Positions 43,539-53,537 of a DNA stretch of 64,000 nt are shown piece after piece. A program made the translations under genes and the position numbers. A model generated the notes under the pieces. It did not search any database, was not told where the DNA came from, and worked only from the letters and a program-made list of their open reading frames with translations. The DNA lies in assembly GCA_017457015.1 (NCBI GenBank), contig JAFTIG010000048.1:9212-73211 (forward strand), read 5' to 3'. Positions within the stretch are counted from its first letter, which is position 1. Each line of letters starts with the position of its first letter. The stretch is from Clostridia bacterium. Its GTDB lineage: Bacteria > Bacillota_A > Clostridia > Christensenellales > Borkfalkiaceae.

Positions 43539-44591
43539 TTACAATTTAATCAACTGCTTATCATCTGAAAAAAGTCTTTGTACTTTTCCGTCCGTAAGCA
43601 AGACGGTATCTTCTATCCTTATCCCAAACTCACCGTCAAAGTAAACGCCCGGCTCTACCGTAAAAACCGTGCCGTTTTCAAGTATCGTACTCTTTTTTGG
43701 GGATAACGTGGGATACTCGTGTATTTCAAGACCTACACCGTGCCCAAGCGAGTGGGTAAAATATTTATCGAGTCCGCTTTTACCTAAAACGTCCCTTGCT
43801 ATTTTGTCCGCTTGATCTGTTTTCATACCCGCGGTTATTTCACGCTCCGCACTTTCGTTTGCTAAAAGCACTGCGTTATAGCATGAAATAAACTTATCAG
43901 TCGGAGTTCCAAAAAACAACGTTCTCGTTATATCCGAACAATATCCTTTATAGACCGCACCCGTATCGATTAAAATAACGGTATTAGGCTTTAACGGAGT
44001 TTTACCCGTTTCATGATGCGGTACAGCCGAATTTTTGCCAAACGCCACTATCGTGTCGAACGACGCGCTCTCCGCACCGAGTTTTATCATTTCGGTTTCT
44101 ATACGCTCTTTTATTTCTAATTCGGTATCGCCGACCTTTATCGTTTTAAGAACAAAGTATAGCGCACTTTCTACGATCTCGCAAGCCTTTTTTATATGCG
44201 TTATTTCGCTTTGGCTTTTAACCGAGCGCAAAAGTTCAAGGGTATTAGAACAATCTTTTATATCTAAACCGATCTTTTTATAATTTTCGTATTCTTTTAC
44301 GGTCGTTCTCGTATAATCGATATAGAGCGCCGTAGCCCCCGATTTTTTTATATAAGACGATATATCTTGTTGCCCAGTATAGAGAAGGGCTAAAATTCCC
44401 GTACCGTCAAGTTTTTCCTTTGCGGCATAAAAATACCTTGCATCTGTAAAGTACGCCGTATCTTTACCTGTAATAAGGTAGCCTTCTGCAATATCTACCC
44501 CCATAAGATACTTACGGGTTAGTCTGTCGGTTATGAGCGCGACGCCCGTGCCACATTTATCCACAAACGTCTTTAACTTGCCGTCAAACAT
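43539..44591 (-). CDS. pepP: M24-family Xaa-Pro aminopeptidase
   Basis: 350 aa. A short creatinase-like N-domain (~1-125) precedes the pita-bread fold. Dimetal ligands: the two Asp in LIDTGAVYKGYCSDITRT, His in HSLGHGVGLEIHEYP, Glu in FTVEPGVYF and Glu in GIRIEDTVLL. It trims N-terminal residues before proline, complementing the polyproline factor encoded next to it. Confidence 0.95.
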   Translation of the reverse strand: MFDGKLKTFVDKCGTGVALITDRLTRKYLMGVDIAEGYLITGKDTAYFTDARYFYAAKEKLDGTGILALLYTGQQDISSYIKKSGATALYIDYTRTTVKEYENYKKIGLDIKDCSNTLELLRSVKSQSEITHIKKACEIVESALYFVLKTIKVGDTELEIKERIETEMIKLGAESASFDTIVAFGKNSAVPHHETGKTPLKPNTVILIDTGAVYKGYCSDITRTLFFGTPTDKFISCYNAVLLANESAEREITAGMKTDQADKIARDVLGKSGLDKYFTHSLGHGVGLEIHEYPTLSPKKSTILENGTVFTVEPGVYFDGEFGIRIEDTVLLTDGKVQRLFSDDKQLIKL

Positions 44592-44648
44592 AATAAGCCA
44601 CCTTAAAATCTACTATCTTAATTATTTTACCAAAAATTTATATATAAG

Positions 44649-45494
44649 TCAATTATCGCAATAGGTTTTTTGCATATTTAACGCGTCAATATCCTGCGTA
44701 CCTGCCGATTCGCATATAACGTAAGGCTCTAACTTGAGTTTTTTGAGCGCCGACGCAAGCGGAGCAAAGTTAGGTCCGTAACGTTCGTCTGCAAAAGTTA
44801 AGTGCCTTACTTCACCCTTTGCCGAGTATTCAATCTTAGAAAAATGAATATGGAAATGTTTTACCCGTTCATAACCCAACTCGTCCACCATATAACTTAA
44901 ACGGTCAAGATAGTCCTTTTCAGTCTTCAAACTTCCGAACTCTCTTGCATTTATATGCCCGAAATCAATAGCCGGAATATAAATTTTATCCACCTTACAA
45001 AAACGGATTATCTCTTCTAACGTACCTATCTGCCCGAGTTTACCCATAGTTTCAGGGCAATAAATTTGATCTTCTAGTCCTTTATCGTAAATTATATCAC
45101 GCAAGGCTATCAAACGCTTTTCAGTTAAATCAACGGCGTCTTCTCTTTTCATTTTGCCTTGGCTTGCAGGATGAAAAACCACTCTTTTTCCCCCGAGTAA
45201 TTTTACCTTTTCCGCCGACTGTATAACGTAGTTATAAGACTTTACAGCATTTTCTTCTTCGGGGTTAGCAAAGTTTATATAATACGGAGCGTGAACGCTT
45301 ATCTCCACGCCTGCATCTAAAAACGCTTTACCTATCGAAATCGCTCGCTCGTCGCTCATATTAACGCCTCTGCCGAAAGAATACTCAAAACAGTCGAGTC
45401 CCAAATTTTTTACCCAAACTGCCGATTCTTCACTCTTGCTATTTCCTGCTTCTGAAAAGGCTATAGAGTTTCCACTCGGTCCAAATTTAATCAT
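44649..45494 (-). CDS. Endonuclease IV-like TIM-barrel protein
   Basis: 281 aa. Zinc-site blocks of the AP endonuclease IV fold are visible: SVHAPYYINFAN, RVVFHPASQG, IYCPETMGKLG, PAIDFGHINAR, KHFHIHFSKIEY and YVICESAG. The third-metal motif, D-R-H in Escherichia coli Nfo, reads E-V-R-H here, so the aspartate is not at the usual place. It may be a DNA repair AP endonuclease or a related isomerase. ATG 45494 was chosen because AAAGGAAG sits six bases upstream; it overlaps the ribF end. Confidence 0.8.
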   Translation of the reverse strand: MIKFGPSGNSIAFSEAGNSKSEESAVWVKNLGLDCFEYSFGRGVNMSDERAISIGKAFLDAGVEISVHAPYYINFANPEEENAVKSYNYVIQSAEKVKLLGGKRVVFHPASQGKMKREDAVDLTEKRLIALRDIIYDKGLEDQIYCPETMGKLGQIGTLEEIIRFCKVDKIYIPAIDFGHINAREFGSLKTEKDYLDRLSYMVDELGYERVKHFHIHFSKIEYSAKGEVRHLTFADERYGPNFAPLASALKKLKLEPYVICESAGTQDIDALNMQKTYCDN

Positions 45495-46383
45495 AATCAT
45501 CTTCCTTTATCAATCGTAAATCTTCGTTAAGTTGTTTTTTAAGCCCGTCAGGATCAAAAAACTTTTTAATATCTCTGATACGGCGGTTAAACTCCAAAGT
45601 AATTTCTTTACCGTAAAGGTCGCCGTCAAAATCCACTATATGCGCTTCCAAAACTTTATCGGATAAATCGAAAGTCGGACGTGCGCCGTAGTTTATAAGT
45701 GCTTTATAGTTTAATTCGTCAACATTGACCTTGCCTGCATAAACGCCGTCTTTAATTCTAAACTTATCCTTTTCAAGTCTTATATTAACCGTAGGGAAAC
45801 CTAGTTTAGTGCCGACTTGTCTATCTCCGTACACCTTTCCCGTTACGGAATAGTTTCTGCCAAGAAGTTTGTTTGCGCTCTCTATATCACCTACTGATAA
45901 TAGTTTTTTTATTGCAGTAGTCGATACTTTTTTACCAATTAAATTAAAATCTTCGACTACTATATATTCTTGATTAGAGTTATTTGCATACTCTTTTAGA
46001 TCGTCTACCGTACCTTTGCCGAACTTGCCAAAACGGTAATCCTTACCGCTGACGTAACATATAATGGAGTATTTTTTATTGAGTTTATTTAAAAACGCAC
46101 GCTTACCCAAGGACAAAAAATTAAAATCCACGGGTGCAAAATATATCTCGTCCGCACCGAGTTCTTTTATAAATTTTTCCCTTTCTTTAGGCATATATAC
46201 ACACTTATCGTCATCAGCGCACAACATTGCTTTAAGGTTTCCTTTAAATGTAAAAACCACAAGTTTTGCACCGTGAGTATCCGCGTATTCTTTTGCCGTT
46301 TTTATAACGTGTTGGTGTCCCGTATGTACGCTATCGAAATATCCAAGCGCAATAACTACAGGACCTATTATATTATCTGACAT
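45487..46383 (-). CDS. ribF: Bifunctional riboflavin kinase / FAD synthetase
   Basis: 298 aa. N-terminal FMN adenylyltransferase domain with VIALGYFDSVHTGHQHVI (HxGH-type) and the later TTAIKKLLSVGD; C-terminal flavokinase domain with GKVYGDRQVGTKLGFPTVNI. It converts riboflavin to FMN and FAD. Overlaps the truB stop by eleven bases; truB-ribF is a classic pair in the infB operon. Confidence 0.96.
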   Translation of the reverse strand: MSDNIIGPVVIALGYFDSVHTGHQHVIKTAKEYADTHGAKLVVFTFKGNLKAMLCADDDKCVYMPKEREKFIKELGADEIYFAPVDFNFLSLGKRAFLNKLNKKYSIICYVSGKDYRFGKFGKGTVDDLKEYANNSNQEYIVVEDFNLIGKKVSTTAIKKLLSVGDIESANKLLGRNYSVTGKVYGDRQVGTKLGFPTVNIRLEKDKFRIKDGVYAGKVNVDELNYKALINYGARPTFDLSDKVLEAHIVDFDGDLYGKEITLEFNRRIRDIKKFFDPDGLKKQLNEDLRLIKEDDYD

Positions 46384-47221
46384 AAGCGTTTATTTTAAGT
46401 ACGCCGTTTTCCGCCGTACCTATTCCCCAAAACTCCTTTTCATTGTAAACGCGGTAAATACCGCCCGCGTAACCTTTATTTTCAAATACCCCGTTTAAGA
46501 TTTTAAGCGCGTCTTTTTCCGACAACACGAGTTTTGGAAAATTTACCGCACTGTCGGCAGGGATTAAAAACTTTTCCGCATTAGGCTCTGCGATAAATTC
46601 GTCCACTAAAACACCGTTTTCAAAATTAAAAATACCGCACGCAGTGCGCGTTAGTTTGCTCATAACGCCAAGCGAACCGCAAGCAAGGGCAATATCCCTT
46701 GCAAGAGAGCGAATATATGTACCGCCTTTGCAATCTATTCTAAACTCAAACTCGTTTTCATCCGTTTGCGAAATGCACTCAATATTATCTATAACGACTT
46801 TTTTTGGCGCAAGTTCAAATTCTACGCCCTTTCTCGCTAATTGATAACCGCGTTTTCCGTCTATACACTTTGCAGAATACTTTGGTGGAATTTGGTCTAT
46901 CTCACCCGTAAACTCCCCAAGCACTGCGCGAATAGCCGATATATTAGGCACGGTAGTAGTCGTATCCGTTACCATACCCGTAACGTCTAACGTGTCGGTA
47001 GTCTTACCGAATACGAAACGCGCAACGTACGTTTTTTGTTTATCTAAAAGGTACTGAAAAAGCCTTGACGCCTTTCCTATACCTACGGGCAAAACGCCTG
47101 CCGCCATAGGATCTAGCGTTCCCATATGTCCACAAGGGCTATTTAGTTTTTTCTTAACCTTACCAACGGCATAAGCCGAACTCATCCCCGTAGGCTTAAT
47201 TAAGTTAATAAATCCTTTCAT
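46373..47221 (-). CDS. truB: tRNA pseudouridine(55) synthase
   Basis: 282 aa. Makes pseudouridine 55 in the T-loop of tRNAs. The catalytic aspartate is in HMGTLDPMAAGVLPV; further blocks GKTTDTLDVTGMV, QIPPKYSAKCIDGKRGYQLA and DCKGGTYIRSLARDI are typical. Part of the conserved nusA-infB-rbfA-truB cluster. Confidence 0.97.
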   Translation of the reverse strand: MKGFINLIKPTGMSSAYAVGKVKKKLNSPCGHMGTLDPMAAGVLPVGIGKASRLFQYLLDKQKTYVARFVFGKTTDTLDVTGMVTDTTTTVPNISAIRAVLGEFTGEIDQIPPKYSAKCIDGKRGYQLARKGVEFELAPKKVVIDNIECISQTDENEFEFRIDCKGGTYIRSLARDIALACGSLGVMSKLTRTACGIFNFENGVLVDEFIAEPNAEKFLIPADSAVNFPKLVLSEKDALKILNGVFENKGYAGGIYRVYNEKEFWGIGTAENGVLKINAYVR

Positions 47222-47224
47222 AAT

Positions 47225-48178
47225 CTATTCCGGTAAATATCTACTTGCTGCAAACGTAATCTTATCTACCACGTCTTCATACTCGCCGTGTATTTGACAA
47301 CCGCTCGCAAGAGTGTGTCCGCCTCCGCCAAACGTCCCTGCAACCGCATTGACGTCAGGTCCTTTGGAACGAAAACTTATTTTATACTTATTCTTTGCCG
47401 TTTCCATAACGCACGCCCCTATCATTACCCCGTCAACGCCCATTACGAAATCAATAAAACCTTCAGTTTCGTCTTGCTTTGCACCAGTTTTTTCAAAATC
47501 GGAAAGTCGTACCGTTGCAACGGCTATCTTTCCGTCGGAAAAATATCTTATATTAGACATAACGTGGCCGAAAAGTTTTGCGCGCTCTTTACTTTGTTTT
47601 GAAAACATGTGGTAATAAATATCGTTGACGTCCGCACCTAATTCCACCAACTTGCTCGTCACCGCAAAGGTGTACGGCGTTACGCTCTTATGGCGGAAGT
47701 TACCCGTATCCGTCATGATACCCGTTGCTAGTAAGTTTGCAGTTTCTTTATCTATCACTGCACCGAGTTCGTTTATAAGCGCGTATACGTTTTCACAATT
47801 ACTTGCGTTATCCACTATGTAATTCGTTTTTGCGTATCTGGTGTTTGATATGTGGTGATCTATGACGTAAGTATTTTTATGTTCGGAAAAGTTTTCGTAA
47901 AACTTGCCGAGTCTGCTTACGTCCGCGCAATCTATAGCAATTAACGCCGAATATTCACCCGTTAAAGTGTTTGCTATTTTTCTTGCGGAATTTAAAAAGA
48001 AAAATCTCGACGGAATGGGATCGTCACATACGACGTCCGAATTAATGCCGAGATATTCGAGTGCGCGTGAGAGCGCGAGAGCCGAACCGAGCGTATCCCC
48101 GTCAGGACGAACGTGGGATATAAGCGCGACTCTCGTTTCCTTTTTAAGTTTTTTTGATAATTCACTTAAACCGATCAC
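47225..48178 (-). CDS. nrnA: DHH-family phosphoesterase NrnA
   Basis: 317 aa DHH/DHHA1 protein that degrades nano-RNAs and dephosphorylates pAp. Metal-site motifs: LISHVRPDGDTLGSALAL, ALIAIDCADVSRLG, VIDHHISNTRY and the DHHA1 glycine block FGGGGHTLASGC. The GTG start at 48178 overlaps the rbfA stop (GTGA), a coupling arrangement. Confidence 0.95.
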   Translation of the reverse strand: MIGLSELSKKLKKETRVALISHVRPDGDTLGSALALSRALEYLGINSDVVCDDPIPSRFFFLNSARKIANTLTGEYSALIAIDCADVSRLGKFYENFSEHKNTYVIDHHISNTRYAKTNYIVDNASNCENVYALINELGAVIDKETANLLATGIMTDTGNFRHKSVTPYTFAVTSKLVELGADVNDIYYHMFSKQSKERAKLFGHVMSNIRYFSDGKIAVATVRLSDFEKTGAKQDETEGFIDFVMGVDGVMIGACVMETAKNKYKISFRSKGPDVNAVAGTFGGGGHTLASGCQIHGEYEDVVDKITFAASRYLPE

Positions 48179-48552
48179 TGCTCGCTACTCTCTCCTTTGT
48201 TAATTTTTTTAAATAATTTTTCCATCTTGTCACCGTATTCCATACTGTCGTCAAGAATAAAGTTTAGTTCAGGTACGGTGCGTGCGCGTATGACCTTTGA
48301 AAGTTCGTAACGAATCTTTTTAGCATCGCCTTTGATCGCATCAAAGGTCGTTTTGCGCTTTACTTCATCCTTTGAATAAATGCTTATAAATACCTTGGCG
48401 TAAGATAAATCTTTACTGCAATCCACTCTTAACACCGAAAACATTTCGGTAACGAGCGGGTTTTTAAGTCGCCTTGATATTATTTCATAAATCTCTTTTT
48501 GAAACTCGCCGTTAAGGCGGTCGTTCCTACTGATACCGCTATTTCTTCTCAT
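48175..48552 (-). CDS. rbfA: Ribosome-binding factor A
   Basis: 125 aa KH-type protein for late 30S maturation. RNDRLNGEFQKEIYEIISRR at the N terminus and FILDDSMEYGDKMEKLFKKI at the C terminus match the family. The start abuts the infB stop. Confidence 0.95.
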   Translation of the reverse strand: MRRNSGISRNDRLNGEFQKEIYEIISRRLKNPLVTEMFSVLRVDCSKDLSYAKVFISIYSKDEVKRKTTFDAIKGDAKKIRYELSKVIRARTVPELNFILDDSMEYGDKMEKLFKKINKGESSEQ

Positions 48553-51191
48553 CAGTCTTTATTTTCCTCTACCTGATAACTTTCGATAAAGTCGCCAACT
48601 TTGATGTCGTTAAATCTTTCGATAGAAATACCGCATTCATAACCTTGCGCAACTTCTTTAACGTCGTCCTTAAAGCGCTTTAACTGGTTAACGTTACCTT
48701 CACAGATCATAACGTCGTCACGGTAAATACGGAGTTTGCCGTTTCTTATAATTTTACCTTCGGTAACGTAGCAACCTGCAACTTGACCTACGCCGGAAAT
48801 CTTAAATACTTCTCTAACTTCTGCTTTACCCATGTATACTTCGGTAAACTTGGGTGCAAGCATACCTTTAAGCGCACGTTCTACGTCTTCTATCGCTTCG
48901 TAAATAACTCTGTAAAGTTTTACGTCTACACCGCTTCTTTCGGCAATCTGTTTTGCGTTGGAATCGGGACGGACGTTAAATCCGATAATGATTGCGCCCG
49001 ACGATTCTGCAAGCATAATGTCAGATTCCTTGATAGCACCTGCCGCCGCGTGAATAACATTTACTTTTACTTCTGCGTTGGAAAGTTTTTCAAGTGAACT
49101 CTTAACCGCTTCAACCGAGCCCTGAACGTCTGCTTTAACGATAAGCGGAAGTATCTTCATTTCACCTTCAGCAATCTTATTGAATACGTCGTCAAGTGTA
49201 ACCTTAGACGCTGCTTTCATCATATTTTCTTTCTCTTTATTCTGTCTTTCTTCAGCGACGAGTTTAGCAAGTTTTTCATGTTCAACCGCGTAGAGAATAT
49301 CGCCGGAGTTAGGAACGTCGTCAAGTCCCATAATAGATACGGGCATAGACGGACCTGCGTTTGCAACGCGTCTTCCTTTATCGTCTACCATAGCGCGGAT
49401 TTTACCCGTAACAGTTCCGACGATTACGCTTTCACCGACTTTTAACGTACCGTTCTGAATAAGCACGGTCGCAATCGGACCTTTGCTTTGATCGAGTTTT
49501 GCTTCGATAACTACGCCTTTTGCCTTTCTGTCGGGGTTTGCCTTTAAGTCCTTAATTTCCGCTAAAAGATTGATATTTTCTAATAAATTGTCAAAACCTT
49601 CACCAGTCTTTGCAGATACGGGACAAAGTATTGCGTCGCCACCCCATTCTTCTGGGAGAAGTCCGTGTTCGGTAAGTTGAGTTTTAACCCTTTCAATATT
49701 TGCTTCGGGTTTATCAATCTTGTTTACGGCAACTAAAATAGGTACGTCCGCCGCCTTTGCGTGATTGATTGCTTCAACCGTTTGTGGCATGATACCGTCG
49801 TCTGCCGCAACGACTAAAATTGCTATATCGGTTGCTTGTGCACCGCGCGCACGCATTGCCGTAAACGCTGCGTGTCCGGGCGTATCCAAGAAAGTAATAA
49901 CTTCTCCGCCTGCGGTTACTTGATATGCGCCGATATGTTGCGTTATACCGCCTGCCTCACCAGCGGTAACGTTGGACTTTCTTATTCTGTCGAGTATAGA
50001 CGTCTTACCATGGTCAACGTGTCCCATAACGGTAACTACGGGCGGACGTTTAACGAGCAAGTTCGCGTCGTCCGGAGCACCTTCAAAGCCTTCGCTTAAA
50101 ACGTCTTCTGCAGTCTTGTCGAGTTTAAGTTCGAGTTCTACACCTATATCGTCTGCGATAAACGCCGCCGTATCAAAGTCGATGGAGTCGTTTATCGTTT
50201 TCATTATACCTTCTTTAAATAATCTCTTGGTAATTTCCGCAGCGGTAATACCTATCTTTTCGCTCAATACTTTAAGCGGTATAATTTCGGTATTAATAAC
50301 TGCCTTTTCAATCTTAATAACGTTGACTTCGGATTTTTCTTTTGCCTTTTTAACAGGACGGAACTTTCTATATCCGCTCTTGTTTTCGTCAAAATCGTCC
50401 ACGTCAACTTGATTTTTAATCAACGCGCGTTTATTGAGTGCACGTTTATCTTCATATTTTCCTTCTCCGCCCTGTTTTTTCTTGGAGAAGTTTCTGTTAT
50501 CCGTCTTGTTAACGATAGGCGGAGCAACGAAAGTTGCGTTGGGCTTTTTAGGTGCGCCCGTCTTATTAAATTCGGGTTTAGGTCCGCGTTCACGAGCGCC
50601 TTGACCTTGCGGCCTTTCACCACGGGGCGGTCTTTCGCTCGGACGGAATTCCGTACGCGGTCTTCTCTCTTCCGTCTTTTTTTCCGGACGTTTAATAGGT
50701 CCTTCACGGCGAACGATAAAAGAAGGAATAAACTCTTTCTTTTCTTCCTTTTTCTCTTCCGCTTTTTGTTCGGGTTTCTCTTCAGGCTGAACTTCTACCT
50801 TTTCTTGGACTACGGGCGCAGTTTCAACCACTTCGGGTTTTTCCGTCTTTTCTTCTACTACGGGAGCAGACTCTTCAACCGCCTTTTTAGTCCTTTTCTT
50901 TTTAGGTTCGGGCTTCTCCACTACGGGCTCTTCTACTATCGGAGCGGGGATTACTTCTTTTTCCTTTTCTTTTTCAACAGCGATCAACGCTTCTTTTTCC
51001 TTTTCTGCCGCTTCCTTTTCTTTTCTAATTTTGGTTAGAGCCTTTAATTTTTCTTCAAGTGCCGACTTTGCGGATTTTACGTCCACCTCAATCTTTGCAG
51101 TGCTTTTAACGAGTTCTTCTAAAAGCCCACCTTTAATAAGTTCGTTCGCTTGTTTTAAATTCTCAATATGCATTGCTTTGTTTTCAGCCAT
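48552..51191 (-). CDS. infB: Translation initiation factor IF-2
   Basis: 879 aa. A long low-complexity Lys/Glu/Pro-rich N-terminal region (~70-300) precedes an IF2-N helix ([20 protein letters not shown]) and the GTPase domain from about residue 380: G1 [14 protein letters not shown]3 [16 protein letters not shown]4 VAVNKIDKP, then domains II-IV ending [11 protein letters not shown]. It places initiator tRNA on the ribosome. Internal in the rimP operon. Confidence 0.97.
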   Translation of the reverse strand: MAENKAMHIENLKQANELIKGGLLEELVKSTAKIEVDVKSAKSALEEKLKALTKIRKEKEAAEKEKEALIAVEKEKEKEVIPAPIVEEPVVEKPEPKKKRTKKAVEESAPVVEEKTEKPEVVETAPVVQEKVEVQPEEKPEQKAEEKKEEKKEFIPSFIVRREGPIKRPEKKTEERRPRTEFRPSERPPRGERPQGQGARERGPKPEFNKTGAPKKPNATFVAPPIVNKTDNRNFSKKKQGGEGKYEDKRALNKRALIKNQVDVDDFDENKSGYRKFRPVKKAKEKSEVNVIKIEKAVINTEIIPLKVLSEKIGITAAEITKRLFKEGIMKTINDSIDFDTAAFIADDIGVELELKLDKTAEDVLSEGFEGAPDDANLLVKRPPVVTVMGHVDHGKTSILDRIRKSNVTAGEAGGITQHIGAYQVTAGGEVITFLDTPGHAAFTAMRARGAQATDIAILVVAADDGIMPQTVEAINHAKAADVPILVAVNKIDKPEANIERVKTQLTEHGLLPEEWGGDAILCPVSAKTGEGFDNLLENINLLAEIKDLKANPDRKAKGVVIEAKLDQSKGPIATVLIQNGTLKVGESVIVGTVTGKIRAMVDDKGRRVANAGPSMPVSIMGLDDVPNSGDILYAVEHEKLAKLVAEERQNKEKENMMKAASKVTLDDVFNKIAEGEMKILPLIVKADVQGSVEAVKSSLEKLSNAEVKVNVIHAAAGAIKESDIMLAESSGAIIIGFNVRPDSNAKQIAERSGVDVKLYRVIYEAIEDVERALKGMLAPKFTEVYMGKAEVREVFKISGVGQVAGCYVTEGKIIRNGKLRIYRDDVMICEGNVNQLKRFKDDVKEVAQGYECGISIERFNDIKVGDFIESYQVEENKD

Positions 51192-51200
51192 TTTATTCTC

Positions 51201-51515
51201 CTAATTTCTCGCTATAAAGTCCTTTTCCGAATTATCTAAAATCGCTTTCGATAGCGCCGTATCCGCTATCGCCATCACTTTTGCGTTTTCTCTGTGCGTA
51301 AGTTCAGAGAGTGTTTTACTTACCGATTCAATTATCTTGCAATGACGTTTTAACGCAAGGGAATCGGCTTCTTTTTTGGTATTCTCGCTCGCCGTATGAC
51401 AAACTATTATTAAGTTTATCTTTTTAAGCGTCTGCAACGCGTTCATTCCTACGCGAAATTTCTTTGCGCGGATTGCAAAACCTATAAAGGTTTCCGCCTT
51501 AGTTTTGTTTTCCAA
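51201..51515 (-). CDS. ylxQ: L7Ae-family ribosomal protein YlxQ
   Basis: 104 aa. L7Ae/L30e fold: FIGFAIRAKKFRVGMNALQT and NLIIVCHTASENTKKEA. RNA-binding protein of the nusA-infB cluster. The TTG start at 51515 is supported by a perfect GGAGG six bases upstream, lying inside the end of ylxR, with an overlap of 17 bases. Confidence 0.9.
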   Translation of the reverse strand: MENKTKAETFIGFAIRAKKFRVGMNALQTLKKINLIIVCHTASENTKKEADSLALKRHCKIIESVSKTLSELTHRENAKVMAIADTALSKAILDNSEKDFIARN

Positions 51516-51765
51516 GGAATTCCTCCAAAATCACGTCGTAAACCTGTTCCGACACTTGCATAGAAAACGCTCTATTTAAAAGCTTTTGTTTTTTTAGCTT
51601 TTCCACGCACGCTTTGTCGTTACAAATATAAGCGCCCCTGCCGTTAAGTTTTCCCGTAAAGTCAAGTTTAATTTCGTCACCCGACTTAACTACTCTTATA
51701 AGTTCTTTCTTTGGCTTGTTCGCTTTGCACGCCACGCAGGTGCGCATAGGTATTTTCTTTTCCAT
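51499..51765 (-). CDS. ylxR: YlxR/RnpM, RNase P modulator family
   Basis: 88 aa. PMRTCVACKANKPKKELIRV and FTGKLNGRGAYICNDKACVE are the signature of this small basic family (formerly DUF448), reported to bind RNase P RNA and modulate its activity. Two bases after nusA. Confidence 0.94.
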   Translation of the reverse strand: MEKKIPMRTCVACKANKPKKELIRVVKSGDEIKLDFTGKLNGRGAYICNDKACVEKLKKQKLLNRAFSMQVSEQVYDVILEEFLGKQN

Positions 51766-51767
51766 AA

Positions 51768-52856
51768 TTATTCAGCCGTTTCAATATCGGTAGCGGTATC
51801 GTCCGTGCCAAGATCAGCCATTGCCGCGCTTTCGCTCTTAACGTCAATCTTCCAACCGGTAAGACGAACGGCAAGCCTTGCGTTTTGACCGCTTCTGCCG
51901 ATTGCAAGCGATAACTTGTCGTCGGGAACTACTGCCATTGCGGATTCGTCACCCGTCTGTACTACTTTAATTACGCGTGCGGGTGAAAGTGCGCTAGATA
52001 TATATTCGAGCGGATTTTCACTCCACGGAATAATGTCGATTTTTTCACCGCCGAGTTCTCCTACTATCGCGTTAACTCTCGCGCCCTTGTTGCCGACGCA
52101 AGCGCCTACTGCGTCAACCATCGGATCTTCACTATAAATTGCAATCTTCGTTCTTTGACCAGGATCTCTAGCAACGCCTTTAACTACTACGACGCCTTGT
52201 TTAATTTCAGGCACTTCATTTTCAAAAAGGCGCTTAACGAGTCCGTTTGCCGTTCTCGATACTACGATCTGTGCAATTCTACCCGTGTTTTTAACGCGCT
52301 TAACGTATACGTTAAGTTTTTGGTTTAATTCGTATTTTTCCCCGGGAACTTGATCTCTAGGCATCAACACGCCTTCAATTTGGTTTCCGCCGATTTCCAC
52401 GTAAACGTTTCCATCTTCAATACGTCTTACGGTGCAAACCATAAGTTCGCCTTCTTTGTCTTCAAATTCGTTTACGGTGTTTTCATGTTCGATTTCACGC
52501 AATTTTTGAAGCAAAACTTGTTTTGCAGTTTGCGCTGCAATTCTACCAAAGTTCTTGGATATAATCTCGGTAGTAACCACGTCGCCTGCTTTATAGCTCT
52601 TCTTAATTTCACGCGCTTCGTCTACGCTGATTTCCTTTTCGGGATCAACTACTTCTTCAACGACCGAACGAACGCTGTAAATTTTGATGGATTTTTTCTC
52701 CGAATTGAGTTTTACTTCTACACCGCCTGCAATGCCCGTACTCTTTTTGTATGCGATTACGAGTGCGTTTTCAAGCGCAGCAATAAACTCTTCTGCCGAG
52801 ATACCTTTCTGTTTATCGAGCTCTTCAAGTGCTAAAAAGAAATCCTGATTAATCAT
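51768..52856 (-). CDS. nusA: Transcription termination/antitermination protein NusA
   Basis: 362 aa, the short Firmicutes form: N-terminal RNA-polymerase-binding domain (1-125), S1 domain (~135-200), KH1 and KH2 (YSEDPMVDAVGACVGNKGAR ... GRSGQNARLAVRLTGWKI). It lacks the acidic C-terminal repeats of proteobacteria. A leader hairpin at 53394-53419 may be its own control point. Confidence 0.97.
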   Translation of the reverse strand: MINQDFFLALEELDKQKGISAEEFIAALENALVIAYKKSTGIAGGVEVKLNSEKKSIKIYSVRSVVEEVVDPEKEISVDEAREIKKSYKAGDVVTTEIISKNFGRIAAQTAKQVLLQKLREIEHENTVNEFEDKEGELMVCTVRRIEDGNVYVEIGGNQIEGVLMPRDQVPGEKYELNQKLNVYVKRVKNTGRIAQIVVSRTANGLVKRLFENEVPEIKQGVVVVKGVARDPGQRTKIAIYSEDPMVDAVGACVGNKGARVNAIVGELGGEKIDIIPWSENPLEYISSALSPARVIKVVQTGDESAMAVVPDDKLSLAIGRSGQNARLAVRLTGWKIDVKSESAAMADLGTDDTATDIETAE

Positions 52857-52908
52857 TGTTCTCTCCTTGACATAATGTGTCTTTATGTAAATTTATATTT
52901 TTTAACCG

Positions 52909-53373
52909 TTAAATAAAATCAATATATTCGTTTACTTTGACCGTATTTTTTAAGTCTATTGTAAACGTGGTCTTTTCATCGACCTTTAAAGTAATAATCT
53001 TGCCGTCGTAAGAAACTAAAATGCCGTCGTAAAACTTTTTGCCCTTAATGGAATTTATAAGTTTAACTTCTACGCGTTCACCTATATGCGATATAAAATC
53101 CTGTTCGGTCTTAAACGGACGGTCAATCCCTAAACTGCTTACGTTAAGCGTATACGCTTGCCCGAAAGTCGGATCGAGTTCATCAAGCGGAGCATCTATC
53201 GCGCGATGAAAAAGTTCGCAAGTATCGAGATCTATTCCGCCGTCCTTATCGATATATACGGTAAGCGCGGGATTTTTACCCTGCTTAAACTCTACTTCTA
53301 CTATCGTAAGGTTTAACTCTTTGGCTATCGGCGCTAAAAACTCTGCGATCTCCGCGTTTGATTTTACCTTCAT
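52909..53373 (-). CDS. rimP: Ribosome maturation factor RimP
   Basis: 154 aa, two domains for 30S maturation. LTIVEVEFKQGKNPALTVYI and GIDLDTCELFHRAIDAPLDE, then YTLNVSSLGIDRPFKTEQDF, match the family. First gene of the operon; ATG 53373 follows TATAGGAGATCAAA. Confidence 0.95.
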   Translation of the reverse strand: MKVKSNAEIAEFLAPIAKELNLTIVEVEFKQGKNPALTVYIDKDGGIDLDTCELFHRAIDAPLDELDPTFGQAYTLNVSSLGIDRPFKTEQDFISHIGERVEVKLINSIKGKKFYDGILVSYDGKIITLKVDEKTTFTIDLKNTVKVNEYIDFI

Positions 53374-53393
53374 TTTGATCTCCTATAAACAAA

Positions 53394-53419
53394 TATGAGA
53401 ACGGCAAGCCGTTCTCATA
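53394..53419 (-). promoter_or_regulatory. Perfect 12-base hairpin in the rimP-nusA operon leader
   Basis: TATGAGAACGGC / GCCGTTCTCATA with almost no loop, between the promoter at 53449-53477 and the rimP ribosome binding site. Only a weak U-run (TATTTGTTTAT) follows, consistent with a weak, factor-assisted terminator. In Bacillus subtilis the same operon is autoregulated through a NusA-dependent leader terminator. Confidence 0.6.
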
Positions 53420-53448
53420 CAAGTAAGCATGTATAATTTAGCATAAAT

Positions 53449-53477
53449 ATAATACCACATTTTTTTATGCATTGCAA
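53449..53477 (-). promoter_or_regulatory. Promoter of the rimP-nusA-infB operon
   Basis: TTGCAA (53477-53472), 17-base spacer, TATTAT (53454-53449) on the minus strand. Confidence 0.75.
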
Positions 53478-53537
53478 GCGTTTTAACGATTTTTTTACGC
53501 GTGCGCGCGCAAAAAATTCAAAATTCGCGCTATTTAA

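Noticed and set aside
50409..51038. Plus-strand open frame of 209 codons opposite infB
   Set aside because: It mirrors the low-complexity Lys/Glu/Pro region of IF-2 and reads as Phe/Arg/Leu repeats; no start signal.
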